Program-made: the position numbers and the translations under genes
NCBI RefSeq assembly: GCF_964022235.1
Contig: NZ_CAXHZL010000017.1
Span: forward strand, 1 to 64,000
Length of the DNA: 64,000 nucleotides
From: Limimaricola sp964022235
GTDB taxonomy: Bacteria > Pseudomonadota > Alphaproteobacteria > Rhodobacterales > Rhodobacteraceae
Reading direction: 5' to 3'
Shown: positions 28,464 through 36,390 of the stretch, in pieces
How the letters are laid out: every line of letters begins with the position of its first letter
How positions within the stretch are numbered: the first letter of the stretch is position 1
Notes under the pieces: generated by a model
The model's database searches: none
The model's input: the letters and a program-made list of their open reading frames with translations, nothing else
What the model was told of the DNA's origin: nothing

Positions 28464-29191
28464 TGAACAATAAAGGTGACACCTTGGACAAGCTTTTAAA
28501 AACGTTGCAGGACGAAATGTTTATTGTGCAACAGTACGAGACTCCATTCCCCGATGAAATGTTTCCTGACCCCATCATTCCAATGAGAACCGCTTGGCGC
28601 TGGCGGATAAAATCGATTGAGCAAGACTTCTTAGACAGTGACTGGCCCCCCTTCAGCGGAAGGGTATTCATTGATGACGACGAAAACTGGTCGCCGGTTT
28701 CAGCAGAAGTTGAAGAGTTTCTGCTTGCCGAGGGAGCGGATGCTCGAGCAGAAATCTTCCGCCCGCACTCTGTACGGATCGAGCGTGGCTTAGATTACAT
28801 TCACAGAAGAATAGATCTCCTTTCGGTTGAGTATTGGCTGATAAATGAGGTCAAAGTCCTGCAGGGCATCTTGGCTGCGCCCACACCAGATGCGGTCCTC
28901 TTGGGGGCGATCGAGCTGGGAGAACTGACCGCACGAGCCGCGCAACATCAACTGCACCTCCCTACACTGCGCACCGGAGTGAAAGTACGGCGAGGAGCGA
29001 GCAATGCTGCATGGGCACGTATGGAAGAGAACAAGAGGAAACGGCAGTCTGTCCTCATAGCTATGAGAACATTGCTTCGGAAAAAGTCAAAAAGCAGCGT
29101 TAGATGGGCAGCGCGGGTAGTGGCTGATCGAGGGATTGGCGCTTCTCCTGAAGCAAACCGCACACTTTGGTACAGGCATAATTCGAAATAG
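28463..29191 (+). CDS. Unknown protein coupled to the integrase
   Basis: This is a 242-residue soluble protein that I do not recognise. Its ATG overlaps the integrase stop (TGATG at 28461-28465), so it is cotranslated with it. The base composition is clearly more AT-rich than the integrase, hinting at a different origin. The N-terminal half is acidic with several aromatic clusters (PPFSGRVFIDDDENW); the C-terminal half is basic, with MEENKRKRQSVLIAM and LLRKKSKSSVRW. The alternation fits a helical DNA- or protein-binding factor. There are no membrane segments. Confidence 0.7.
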   Translation: MNNKGDTLDKLLKTLQDEMFIVQQYETPFPDEMFPDPIIPMRTAWRWRIKSIEQDFLDSDWPPFSGRVFIDDDENWSPVSAEVEEFLLAEGADARAEIFRPHSVRIERGLDYIHRRIDLLSVEYWLINEVKVLQGILAAPTPDAVLLGAIELGELTARAAQHQLHLPTLRTGVKVRRGASNAAWARMEENKRKRQSVLIAMRTLLRKKSKSSVRWAARVVADRGIGASPEANRTLWYRHNSK

Positions 29192-29256
29192 TTGTGTCAC
29201 CATAGGCCACAGACACAACTGAGCTTCAGCATATTCCCAGCATGTCCAGAACATGC
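29191..29256. promoter_or_regulatory. Two dyads upstream of the AlpA-like gene
   Basis: GTTGTGTC at 29191-29198 pairs with GACACAAC at 29212-29219 (8 bp). GCATGT at 29240-29245 pairs with ACATGC at 29251-29256 (6 bp, loop 5). Both lie just before the AlpA-like gene and overlap no other gene except the last base of the previous stop. They are candidate operators or a weak terminator followed by an operator. Confidence 0.4.
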
Positions 29257-29270
29257 CTGAGGAATCTACC

Positions 29271-29453
29271 ATGATCGAGAAGCACCTTCGCCGCCGCGCT
29301 GTCGAGGAAATCACCGGGCTCAGCCGCAGCTCCATTTACGCGATGATGGCGCGCGGCGAGTTCCCTAAGCCGGTCCACCTGACCGCAAAAGCCGTCGCAT
29401 GGCCTGAGAGTGCCATTTCCAAATGGCTGAACAGCCGCCGCTCTGCTGCCTAA
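29271..29453 (+). CDS. AlpA-family excisionase/regulator-like protein
   Basis: This is a 60-residue MerR-like winged-helix protein. The pattern LRRRAVEEITGLSRSSIYAMMARG and FPKPVHLTAKAVAWPESAISKWL is the classic AlpA motif of phage P4-type elements. Such proteins act as transcription activators of the element's integrase or as excisionase. I chose the ATG at 29271, which has AGGAA upstream; the ATG at 29253 lies inside a dyad and adds a non-conserved tail. It is 80 bases downstream of the previous gene. Confidence 0.88.
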   Translation: MIEKHLRRRAVEEITGLSRSSIYAMMARGEFPKPVHLTAKAVAWPESAISKWLNSRRSAA

Positions 29454-29560
29454 CAAAAACCGCCACCCGAGGAACCGGGCGGCGGCGCATGTCTCTCACG
29501 GCTCACACCTGATAGATAGCCCGTTCCCCCCGGCCATTTCAAGCCGAAGGGCAACTCCCC

Positions 29561-29848
29561 ATGTTTAAATCTGACCGCTGGTTTTCCAGACCAATGCAAA
29601 TCTATTGGTGCTGTCGCGCACTCCTAGCGGGACGCATCATCTCCCACAGGACCGAAATCCGTGAGGAGAAAGGCTGGCGCTTGGCCGCCATCTGCCACCG
29701 GCTCAAGGCCGAATACGGCTGGCCCATCCTCTCGGAGCCGCGCGGCCCCGATAACACGGCCTATTATCGCCTGCGCCCCGGCTTCGACCGCGCGGCACTG
29801 CGCTTCCCGCCTTCCGCCCAAGCGCTGGCCGAGGAGGGCGAGGCATGA
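29561..29848 (+). CDS. Small winged-helix phage-type protein
   Basis: This 95-residue protein has a helix-turn-helix pattern: RALLAGRIISHRTEIREEKG, then WRLAAICHRLKAEYGWPILSE, a turn (PRGPDNTAYYRL) and an acidic C-terminus. This resembles small phage helix-turn-helix proteins found before primase genes. The TGA overlaps the next start (ATGA at 29845-29848). The start may be the ATG at 29561 or the later ATG at 29594. Its role in the element is unknown. Confidence 0.65.
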   Translation: MFKSDRWFSRPMQIYWCCRALLAGRIISHRTEIREEKGWRLAAICHRLKAEYGWPILSEPRGPDNTAYYRLRPGFDRAALRFPPSAQALAEEGEA

Positions 29849-29946
29849 CCGCGCTGCGCATCGCCCGCCTGCGCCGACTCTATGGCCTCACACCCGCGCA
29901 AGCCGCGTTGGTGGCCGCTCTCGCCTATGGGGAGGGCCGCGTATGA
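29845..29946 (+). CDS. 33-residue peptide linking two phage-type genes
   Basis: The frame begins in an ATGA overlap with the upstream gene and ends in an ATGA overlap with the primase gene (29943-29946). The peptide MTALRIARLRRLYGLTPAQA is basic and ends in a hydrophobic helix with YGEGRV. It resembles the first helices of a helix-turn-helix domain. The double overlap makes a real coding role likely, at least as a translational bridge. Confidence 0.55.
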   Translation: MTALRIARLRRLYGLTPAQAALVAALAYGEGRV

Positions 29947-30827
29947 TCAGGGATGCCCAGACCCTCACGGCGGCGCTCAAGGGCCGCTGGCACGGCCGCT
30001 ACGGCACAGCCTGCTGCCCGGCGCATGGCGACCGCACCCCGAGCCTGAGCCTTAGCAACGCGCCCGATGGGCGGCTCCTGCTGCGCTGCCACACCGGCTG
30101 CGACTTCCTCGCCATTCTCAACGCCCTGCGCGGGCTCGGGCTGGTCGAGGGCGCCGGCCGGGTGCCTAGGCTCGACCCGGCCCGGCTCGCTCAGCGCGAG
30201 GCAGAAGAGAGGCGGGAGGCCGAGAAGCGGGCGCGGCAGGCCCGCACCGCATGGGAGGAGGCGCGACCGATCGAGGGCACCCCGGCGGCCGCCTACCTGC
30301 GCGGCCGGGACATCACCTGCCCCCTGCCCGACACGCTGCGCTTTCACCCCGCCGCGTGGCACCCCAGCGCCCAGCGCCTGCCCGCCCTGGTCGCGCTGGT
30401 CGAGGGGGCCGAACGCTTCGCGGTGCATCGCACCTACCTGCGCCCCGATGGCACCGGCAAGGCGGCAGCCGAACCCGCCAAGGCCATGCTGGGACAGGTG
30501 AAGGGCGGCGCTGTGCGGCTAACCCACGGCATCGGCCCTCTGGTGGCGTGCGAGGGCATCGAGACCGGCCTCAGCCTCGCCAGCGGCCTGCTGCGCACCC
30601 CGGCGACGATCTGGGCGGCGCTCAGCACCTCGGGGATGCAGACGCTCGCCCTGCCGCCCTGCCCCGGCCGCCTGACCGTGGCGACGGATGGCGACCCCGC
30701 CGGGCGCGAGGCGGGCCATGCGCTTGCCACCCGCGCCGCCGCGCTGGGCTGGACCGTCAGCCTGCTGCCCGCGCCCGAACGGCGCGATTGGAACGATGTT
30801 CTCACTAGGAAAGGGGCACCTGAATGA
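29943..30827 (+). CDS. Toprim-domain DNA primase
   Basis: This is a 294-residue primase-like protein. A zinc-finger-like N-terminus is seen (CCPAHGDRTPSLSLSN then LLRCHTGCDFLAIL, a CHC2-type pattern). A basic helix of Arg/Glu/Ala follows (residues 85-112). The Toprim domain has VACEGIETGLSLASG (catalytic Glu) and VATDGDPAGREAG (DxD) near residue 250. It would prime replication of the element together with the following ATPase. Its start overlaps the 33-aa frame and its stop overlaps the next gene (ATGA at 30824-30827). Confidence 0.87.
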   Translation: MIRDAQTLTAALKGRWHGRYGTACCPAHGDRTPSLSLSNAPDGRLLLRCHTGCDFLAILNALRGLGLVEGAGRVPRLDPARLAQREAEERREAEKRARQARTAWEEARPIEGTPAAAYLRGRDITCPLPDTLRFHPAAWHPSAQRLPALVALVEGAERFAVHRTYLRPDGTGKAAAEPAKAMLGQVKGGAVRLTHGIGPLVACEGIETGLSLASGLLRTPATIWAALSTSGMQTLALPPCPGRLTVATDGDPAGREAGHALATRAAALGWTVSLLPAPERRDWNDVLTRKGAPE

Positions 30828-32317
30828 CCCATGCCCAACCCGCTGTCAGACCGGACGACATCACCCCGGACGACGCACTGCACCCCGAGGAGGTGCCGTT
30901 CGACGCTGCACAGACTGACACCCCGGACGATGCCCAGGCGGAGGCCCGCATTGCCGAGTTGGCGAAACTCCCGGCACTCAAATATGAGCAGGCCCGCGAG
31001 ACCGAGGCGAAGGCGCTGGGCCTGCGCGTATCGTTTCTCGACAAGATGGTCAGCGCACAGCGCCCCCGGCCGGTCGAGGAGGAGGCCGCCCCTTTCGCGG
31101 ATGTAGAGGCGTGGCCCGATCCAGTGAGCGGGGCCGCGCTGCTGGACGACCTGCAAACCGCCATCCTGCGCTTCTGTATCCTACCCGAGCACAGCGCGCC
31201 GCTCATGGCCGCTTGGGCGCTTCACGCATGGTCGCATGACACCGCCGACATTTCCCCGGTGCTGGCCTTCGTCTCGCCCGAGAAGCGTTGCGGCAAAACC
31301 ACCGCGCTTTCGGTCATGGGGGCACTGACCCCCAAGGCCATGCACAACGTCAACATCTCGACCGCCGTGCTGTTTCGCGTGGTCGAGCGCTACACCCCGA
31401 CCGTACTGATAGACGAGGGTGACACTTACCTTGCGAACAATGACGAGTTGCGTGGCATCCTGAACGGCGGACACAACCGGCTCTCCGCCTTCGTCTGGCG
31501 CAGCGTCGGGGACGACCACGAGCCCCGGCAGTTCAACGTCTGGTCTCCGAAGTGCATCGCCATGATAGGGAAGCTGCCCGATACCTTGGAGGACCGCGCG
31601 CTTGTGGTGCGCCTGCGCCGGAAACAGCTAGGCGAGACCGTCGAGAGATTCCGCGCCGACCGGGTGAACGCCTTCCTGCCGCTGCGCCGGATGGCGGCGC
31701 GCTGGACGGCGGACAACGCCATCACCCTGCGCCATGCCGAGCCAGAGGTGCCCAGCGCCTTGAACGACCGCGCGCAGGACAACGCTCGCCATATCTGCGC
31801 CATTGCCGATGCGGCCGGGGCCCACTGGCCCGAGACCATCCGAGCGGCGCTCATTGGTTGCGCGGGACAAGCCGACGACGAACCGCAATCCGCTGGCGTC
31901 CTGCTGCTGCGCGATGTGGCACAGGTGCTGGCGGCCCGGCGCGGCGACCGCATCGGCAGCACCGATCTGTGCGAGGCGCTGTGCGCGCTTGAAGAAAGCC
32001 CATGGGCCGAATGGCGCGGCGGCCGCCCCATCTCGACCCGGGGTATCGCGAAGCTGTTGAAGCCGTTCGGCGTCGTCCCAAGCCGAGACAGGAACCTGCG
32101 ATTCTACCACGCGCACGACTTCTCGGATGCCTTCAAGAGGTATCTCTCCGACACCCCCGAAAAAAGCGTCACAAGCGTCACAAGTGTCACGCTATTTGCA
32201 AGCGTCACTGGAAAACCAAATGAAAACAATGGTCATGACGGATGTGACGCTTGTGACGGATTTTCTGAGGGTGACGGAAACAAGTGCCACGGTGACGGTT
32301 GGGAAGGGGGCATCTAA
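30824..32317 (+). CDS. DUF3631-type helicase/ATPase of the element
   Basis: This is a 497-residue protein. After an acidic, disordered first 100 residues there is a P-loop ATPase: VSPEKRCGKTTALSVMGAL (Walker A, near residue 152) and PTVLIDEGDTYL (Walker B, near 195), followed by LPDTLEDRALVVRLRRK with an arginine finger-like cluster. The DUF3631-like C-terminal part ends near residue 440. The last 50 residues are unusual: they are encoded by a repeat array and read SVTSVTSVT and CDACDGFSEGDG. With the upstream primase it forms the replication module of the element. Confidence 0.83.
   Translation: MTHAQPAVRPDDITPDDALHPEEVPFDAAQTDTPDDAQAEARIAELAKLPALKYEQARETEAKALGLRVSFLDKMVSAQRPRPVEEEAAPFADVEAWPDPVSGAALLDDLQTAILRFCILPEHSAPLMAAWALHAWSHDTADISPVLAFVSPEKRCGKTTALSVMGALTPKAMHNVNISTAVLFRVVERYTPTVLIDEGDTYLANNDELRGILNGGHNRLSAFVWRSVGDDHEPRQFNVWSPKCIAMIGKLPDTLEDRALVVRLRRKQLGETVERFRADRVNAFLPLRRMAARWTADNAITLRHAEPEVPSALNDRAQDNARHICAIADAAGAHWPETIRAALIGCAGQADDEPQSAGVLLLRDVAQVLAARRGDRIGSTDLCEALCALEESPWAEWRGGRPISTRGIAKLLKPFGVVPSRDRNLRFYHAHDFSDAFKRYLSDTPEKSVTSVTSVTLFASVTGKPNENNGHDGCDACDGFSEGDGNKCHGDGWEGGI
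32164..32298. repeat. Inverted iteron array, candidate replication origin
   Basis: Four copies of AAGCGTCAC or AAGTGTCAC start at 32164, 32173, 32182 and 32200. Downstream are four inverted GTGACG copies at 32244, 32253, 32271 and 32293. The two arms CGTCACAAGCGTCAC (32167-32181) and GTGACGCTTGTGACG (32244-32258) are exact inverse matches. The AT-rich stretch between them (32209-32240) has AAAACC, AAATG and AAAACA. The array is inside the 3' end of the ATPase gene. Such inverted iterons beside a primase/helicase gene are typical of satellite origins (as in SaPI or P4). Confidence 0.6.
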
Positions 32318-32742
32318 TGGGCGCGATAGAGACCGTGCAGTCCCTCATGCGGGCCGGTGTCGAGTTCGCGGTAGAGGGCGACCGCATCTTGTGGCGCAAC
32401 TCCGGGGGCCGGGTGACGCCCGAGGTTATCGAGTGCATCCGAGCGGAGAAGCCGCGCGTTCGCGACTACCTCGCCCGAACCGAGACCATCCCCGCACAGA
32501 GACCAGCGATGACCCTGGCGGCGGCGGTGGTGCCCCTTCCGGTGTCGCGCAAAGCCGCGCCCGAACCTGCCCCCCTGCCCGACCCCACCCGCGCTGGGCG
32601 GGTGCGCACTTGGACGGGCCGCGTCGTCTCCCTCGACGCATGGCGCAAGCTGAGCGCATGGGACCGGCACGGGCCGAACGGGCGGCACTGGGATGGCCGC
32701 ACGGCTTCATGGGAATGGCCCGAGGGCGGGGGCGCGGCATGA
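32317..32742 (+). CDS. Small protein with TubC-docking-like N-terminus
   Basis: This is a 141-residue protein. The N-terminus (TVQSLMRAGVEFAVEGDRIL, then GRVTPEVIECIRAEKPRVRDYL) resembles the TubC N-terminal docking fold seen in several phage-encoded proteins. The middle is Pro/Ala-rich, and the C-terminus has aromatic residues (WTGRVVSLDAWRKLSAWDRH). The TAA of the ATPase gene overlaps its ATG (TAATG). The stop overlaps the next start. The function is unknown. Confidence 0.6.
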   Translation: MGAIETVQSLMRAGVEFAVEGDRILWRNSGGRVTPEVIECIRAEKPRVRDYLARTETIPAQRPAMTLAAAVVPLPVSRKAAPEPAPLPDPTRAGRVRTWTGRVVSLDAWRKLSAWDRHGPNGRHWDGRTASWEWPEGGGAA

Positions 32743-33281
32743 GCGGGCCGGTGTTCCCCCGCGTGACCGGGGCCGAGCTGCTGGCAAAGCGCAAGGCGGC
32801 CGGGCTGTCTCAGGTGCAGCTGGCGAAGGCGGCAGGCATAGGGCGAGGGGCTGTCGGATACTGGGAGGCCAAGCCCGCCCTGTGCCGCAACGGCTGGGCC
32901 TGTCAGCGCATGTTCAAGGTGCTGGGCATCCGCATCCTGCCGGTTTTCCAACCACTAATGCGCGCGCGGGGGGATGGGGTCTTACCGGCATGGGCCGCGA
33001 TGGAACGGCGGATGATAGAGCAGGCCCGTGCCGCTGCCGAGAAGCGCGAAGCCCAGCGCCTCGCCCGGCTGCGGGTGCCCTGCGGTGCCATAACCCGGAA
33101 GGGCCTGCCCTGCCGCCTCAAGTCTGAACCCAGCCGCAAGCGGTGCAAGTTCCACGGGGGCCGCAGCACCGGCCCCAAGACAGCCGAGGGGCGCGCGAGG
33201 ATAGCCGAGGCGCAGCGGCGGCGCTGGGCAGCGTATCGAGCCGGGAGACAGACACACAGCCAAGAGGAGCTGCCGGAATGA
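32739..33281 (+). CDS. XRE-family protein with HGG-x-STGPKT C-terminal motif
   Basis: This is a 180-residue protein with an N-terminal Cro/CI-type helix-turn-helix (ELLAKRKAAGLSQVQLAKAA, then GIGRGAVGYWEAK). The C-terminal part has a Cys-containing motif (VPCGAITRKGLPCRLKS) and CKFHGGRSTGPKTAEGRARI, a motif common in small alphaproteobacterial phage proteins. It may be the regulator of the element. The start is in an ATGA overlap with the upstream gene. Confidence 0.78.
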   Translation: MSGPVFPRVTGAELLAKRKAAGLSQVQLAKAAGIGRGAVGYWEAKPALCRNGWACQRMFKVLGIRILPVFQPLMRARGDGVLPAWAAMERRMIEQARAAAEKREAQRLARLRVPCGAITRKGLPCRLKSEPSRKRCKFHGGRSTGPKTAEGRARIAEAQRRRWAAYRAGRQTHSQEELPE

Positions 33282-33529
33282 CCGGACCCTACGTCGAGAT
33301 AACGGGCGGCATCATGACCGCCAAAAGCTAATGCAATGCGCGTGGCGCCCGCCCGGTGTTCGACACCATCGGGGAATGGCGGTTCTTCGTGGAGAGCGTC
33401 GAGGCGGACGGCGGGCGCATCTGCATGTAACCGGGGCCATCCTATGAGGCGATCATCATCGAAGCCGAGGAGATGGGTGCGGAGTATGGCGAAGTGGTAG
33501 TGGATCTGCTGATGGCGGGTAGGACGTGA
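33278..33529 (+). pseudogene. Small phage-type gene cut by two in-frame TAA codons
   Basis: The frame begins in an ATGA overlap with the XRE gene and continues to a TGA at 33527-33529. It gives 84 codons without any frameshift, but TAA codons stand at 33329-33331 and 33428-33430. Between and after them the frame stays protein-like (GARPVFDTIGEWRFFVESVE, then SYEAIIIEAEEMGAEYGEVV). Each TAA is one base from a Tyr codon, so two nonsense changes in a recent gene is the simplest reading. Recoding cannot be excluded but is not supported by anything else seen. Confidence 0.65.
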
Positions 33530-33633
33530 CGTCCCAAAGGGCCAAGACGTAACGTCCAAGATCGAGCGCCACATTTCTGCCGCCTGCATTAATCAATTCG
33601 AGTGAAGAAACGCTGACATTGGAGGCAGGCAGA

Positions 33634-33864
33634 ATGTCCATCATGCGCAAGAAGCACTTCGGTCTAACCCTTGGCGCCGCACTTATCGCGGGAGCTGTAG
33701 GCGAGTTCGGCCTCGTCTCTCACGCTGGCGCTGGCACTGGTGCAGCCTCGTCCTCCGGGGCATTCGAAATGGTCGAAATGCAAATTGAGGGCATGGTCTA
33801 TGAAGTGCAGGTTAGAAGGGACTCGCCCGTCATAGCGCCATCCCGCACAGCGCATTTCTATTAG
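33634..33864 (+). CDS. Small secreted or membrane-anchored protein
   Basis: This is a 76-residue protein with a signal peptide: a positive start (MRKKH), a hydrophobic core (FGLTLGAALIAGAVGEFGLV) and SHA near residue 31. The mature part, about 45 residues, is short and Gly/Ser/Ala-rich with FEMVEMQIEGMVYEVQVRR. GGAGGCAGG lies just before the ATG at 33634. It is the first gene after the replication module. The function is unknown. Confidence 0.55.
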   Translation: MSIMRKKHFGLTLGAALIAGAVGEFGLVSHAGAGTGAASSSGAFEMVEMQIEGMVYEVQVRRDSPVIAPSRTAHFY

Positions 33865-34127
33865 GCATGGCTAGGTAGGAGGACGGTTCGAAAGACTAGT
33901 CTCCTTTCCTTTGGGGCCGGCGGTGGGAGGCCAGCGCGCGCATCCACAAAACAGGGATTTTAGCCGATCCAATGTACTAGCGGACAGTGCGGCTTCGCTA
34001 AGTGACGCGGCGTCGCAATGATAGGTTGTAGGCACCACGACGCGATCGCACTAGCGTGAACCCCCGAATCGTCAACCGATAATCCGGCAAGGCTCCCGTT
34101 GCATTGCCCGTTGTAGTGGACCTGCCC

Positions 34128-35315
34128 ATGGTGACCCGCCTTCTCGGACTGCATGCCATCTCTGACCCCCCCGAGGGGCATAATTCGGAACGGACCCTTG
34201 ATGAGACGCTGGCCTACCGCCTGCGGCAGCAGGAGTTGGTTTCAGAGTTCGGGCTATTCAGCCTGCGAGCTCACACCTTAGACGACATTCTGCAGGAGGC
34301 GACCCGCTTAGCCGCCAGTGGCATGCAGGCCCGGTTTTGCAAGCTGCTCCGCTACCGTCCCGAAGAGCACGACATGTTGATGGTGGCCGGTATTGGCTGG
34401 CGTGCTGGTGAGGTGAATCATGCGACGCTCGGAATCGATATGGAGAGCGCGGCCGGCTATTCCTTTCAGACCGGGCAGCCTGTTATCTCGAACCACCTGA
34501 CCTCGGAGAGCCGCTTCCGTACGCCGCGCCTGCTGGCCGACCATGGGGTCAAGCGGGCGCTTAACGTGCCGATCCAAGACTGCCATAAGCCATTCGGGGT
34601 TCTCGAGGTGGATAGCCCGGACGAAGGACGGTTCACGCTTGAGGACACCGCGTTCCTGCAAGGCGTGGCTAACATCGTCAGTGCGGCGATTGATCGGCAC
34701 CGGATTGAGGAGGAACTGGACGCTGCGCGCGAGGGGGCGGCGCTTTTGATCGAGGAGCAGCATCACCGGGTGAAAAACCTGTTCGCGGTGGTTGGCGCCC
34801 TAATCAACCTTTCCAGCCGCGACGCGGAGCGGGAAGGGGGCGATCCGGTCGACTTGATCCGCCAGCGCATCAATGCGCTGTCCCGCGCCAGCAGTATCAG
34901 CATCGGCATGGCCAATTCCGGCAACAACCTGTCCGATCCGGAAGCGCTGACCCGGGAGATACTGGCGCCGTATCTCGGATCCGTCGACATCGTCGCCCAG
35001 GATGTGCAACTGCCGGCCGGCGCCACTACTCCCCTAGGCATCATGCTGCACGAGTTCGCCACGAACGCGGCGAAGTATGGCTCGCTGGCTCACGAGGGCG
35101 GATACGTTCAGGTCGATTGGTCGAGTCGGGGTTCCGAAATCATCATGCGCTGGCGGGAGGTGGCACCCCTGAAGCCTGACGCGGACCCGGCGCTAACCGA
35201 AGCCGGGTTCGGAAGCCGGCTCATCGCGGCCATGGCGACCCAGTTGGGGGCAGAGGTGCGACGCGAATGGCAGGGGAGCGGGCTGGTCATCACCGTAACA
35301 GTGCCCGACGCTTGA
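34128..35315 (+). CDS. GAF-HWE sensor histidine kinase
   Basis: This is a 395-residue soluble kinase. Residues about 35-190 form a GAF sensor domain (LLRYRPEEHDMLMVAGIGWR, VISNHLTSESRF, KPFGVLEVDS). The phosphoacceptor helix EEQHHRVKNLFAVVGALI (His213) is of the HisKA_2/HWE type, followed by the ATPase domain with LHEFATNAAKYGSL and the WRE motif (MRWREVAP), which defines HWE kinases. No membrane helix is seen, so the signal is cytosolic. No response regulator lies in the island. The start (ATG 34128 or TTG 34104) is not fixed by a ribosome site. Confidence 0.83.
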   Translation: MVTRLLGLHAISDPPEGHNSERTLDETLAYRLRQQELVSEFGLFSLRAHTLDDILQEATRLAASGMQARFCKLLRYRPEEHDMLMVAGIGWRAGEVNHATLGIDMESAAGYSFQTGQPVISNHLTSESRFRTPRLLADHGVKRALNVPIQDCHKPFGVLEVDSPDEGRFTLEDTAFLQGVANIVSAAIDRHRIEEELDAAREGAALLIEEQHHRVKNLFAVVGALINLSSRDAEREGGDPVDLIRQRINALSRASSISIGMANSGNNLSDPEALTREILAPYLGSVDIVAQDVQLPAGATTPLGIMLHEFATNAAKYGSLAHEGGYVQVDWSSRGSEIIMRWREVAPLKPDADPALTEAGFGSRLIAAMATQLGAEVRREWQGSGLVITVTVPDA

Positions 35316-36390
35316 GGGGCGGGGGTCGAAAGTCTGAAGCTCATACAGCGGGACCGGTATCGGTCGTGATTTTCCCATCCGTGCGAGATGGAGACAATTT
35401 CTTAATTTTAGCACCGTCTGCCATCCACTCTGCCCGAATCTGTCAAAACCTGACATCCAGACCGCCCATCGCGGGGAGGCATAAAAGGCACAAATCGGTT
35501 AGCCTGTGGTGTCTCCTTTCAACGGAGTTTCATCTCGATCAACGCTGTCACTGGCAGCCATTAGGCGTACTGACAGTAGCTTACTCATGACGGGCCTGCG
35601 CATTCTTTCTTACATCTTCTTTGTCGCTGGCATGGGGGCTGTGGTGCTGATTGGATTCAATTCTTCGGGCCTAAATTTGTAGGATGGAACGGCGGCGGGT
35701 CATGTTAAGCCTAAGACCAACCTCGCTCCGAGGCCTCCGTGGGAGCAAGTACAACCCTGCACCGCGGACCGCTCCTTCTCGGATCAGGGGCATTGAGACC
35801 GCCCGAGACGTTGGGCATGGTCAAGGGTTCTTCCGTAGTAGGAGACATGTTTCCTTGAGGTGAACAGTGTTCCTTACGACTAAATTTCCTGCTTTTCAGC
35901 CCCGACTACATAGGTAAGCGTCCGTTTCCCGCCCGAACGGCCTGCCGTTTCCTGATCTGCAAATGAGGAAAGCCCTGACCGAAGTCGGGGCATCGTGGCC
36001 GTTTAAACCCTCTTTGTCCGCCCAGCGCAGCCGAGGCTGTCGCATTGGCTAACACCCTAAGATTAACCAAAGTTCGGCTTCAGCCCTCGGCATCTTTGAT
36101 GCTTCATGGCGGCTCCCGGCCTGACTAAGACCGCGCCGTCGTTAAGAAACTGGACGGCCTGAGTTTCGAGTGCCCCCTTCATTCTTTCGACCATCATGCG
36201 GCGCGCTTGGACAAAGATGCGCCAACACATGCAGTTCAATCGCTTCATCCGCTTCATGATGGCCCGCTGCCTGTGCGTGGCTTGGGCCGATGCGCACTCT
36301 GCCCAGCGCGACCTTACTGCGCCTACCCGGTGTTAGGTAGCAAACGCACCAAGTGCGCACAGGGATGACGGCATGATTAAGGCCTTGGCC
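35316..36390. other. 1.1-kb stretch without a clear gene
   Basis: The stretch is more AT-rich than the core genome and full of stop codons. The only small frame with some coding character is 35587-35682 (+), 31 residues, a single hydrophobic helix (ILSYIFFVAGMGAVVLIGF); it lacks a strong ribosome site. A minus-strand frame at 36063-36257 gives a 64-residue basic peptide with no known pattern. I see no repeat array, tRNA or insertion sequence. Confidence 0.5.

Noticed and set aside
32164..32298. CRISPR array
   Set aside because: The repeats are short (about 9 bp), in both orientations and without regular spacers; an iteron cluster fits better.
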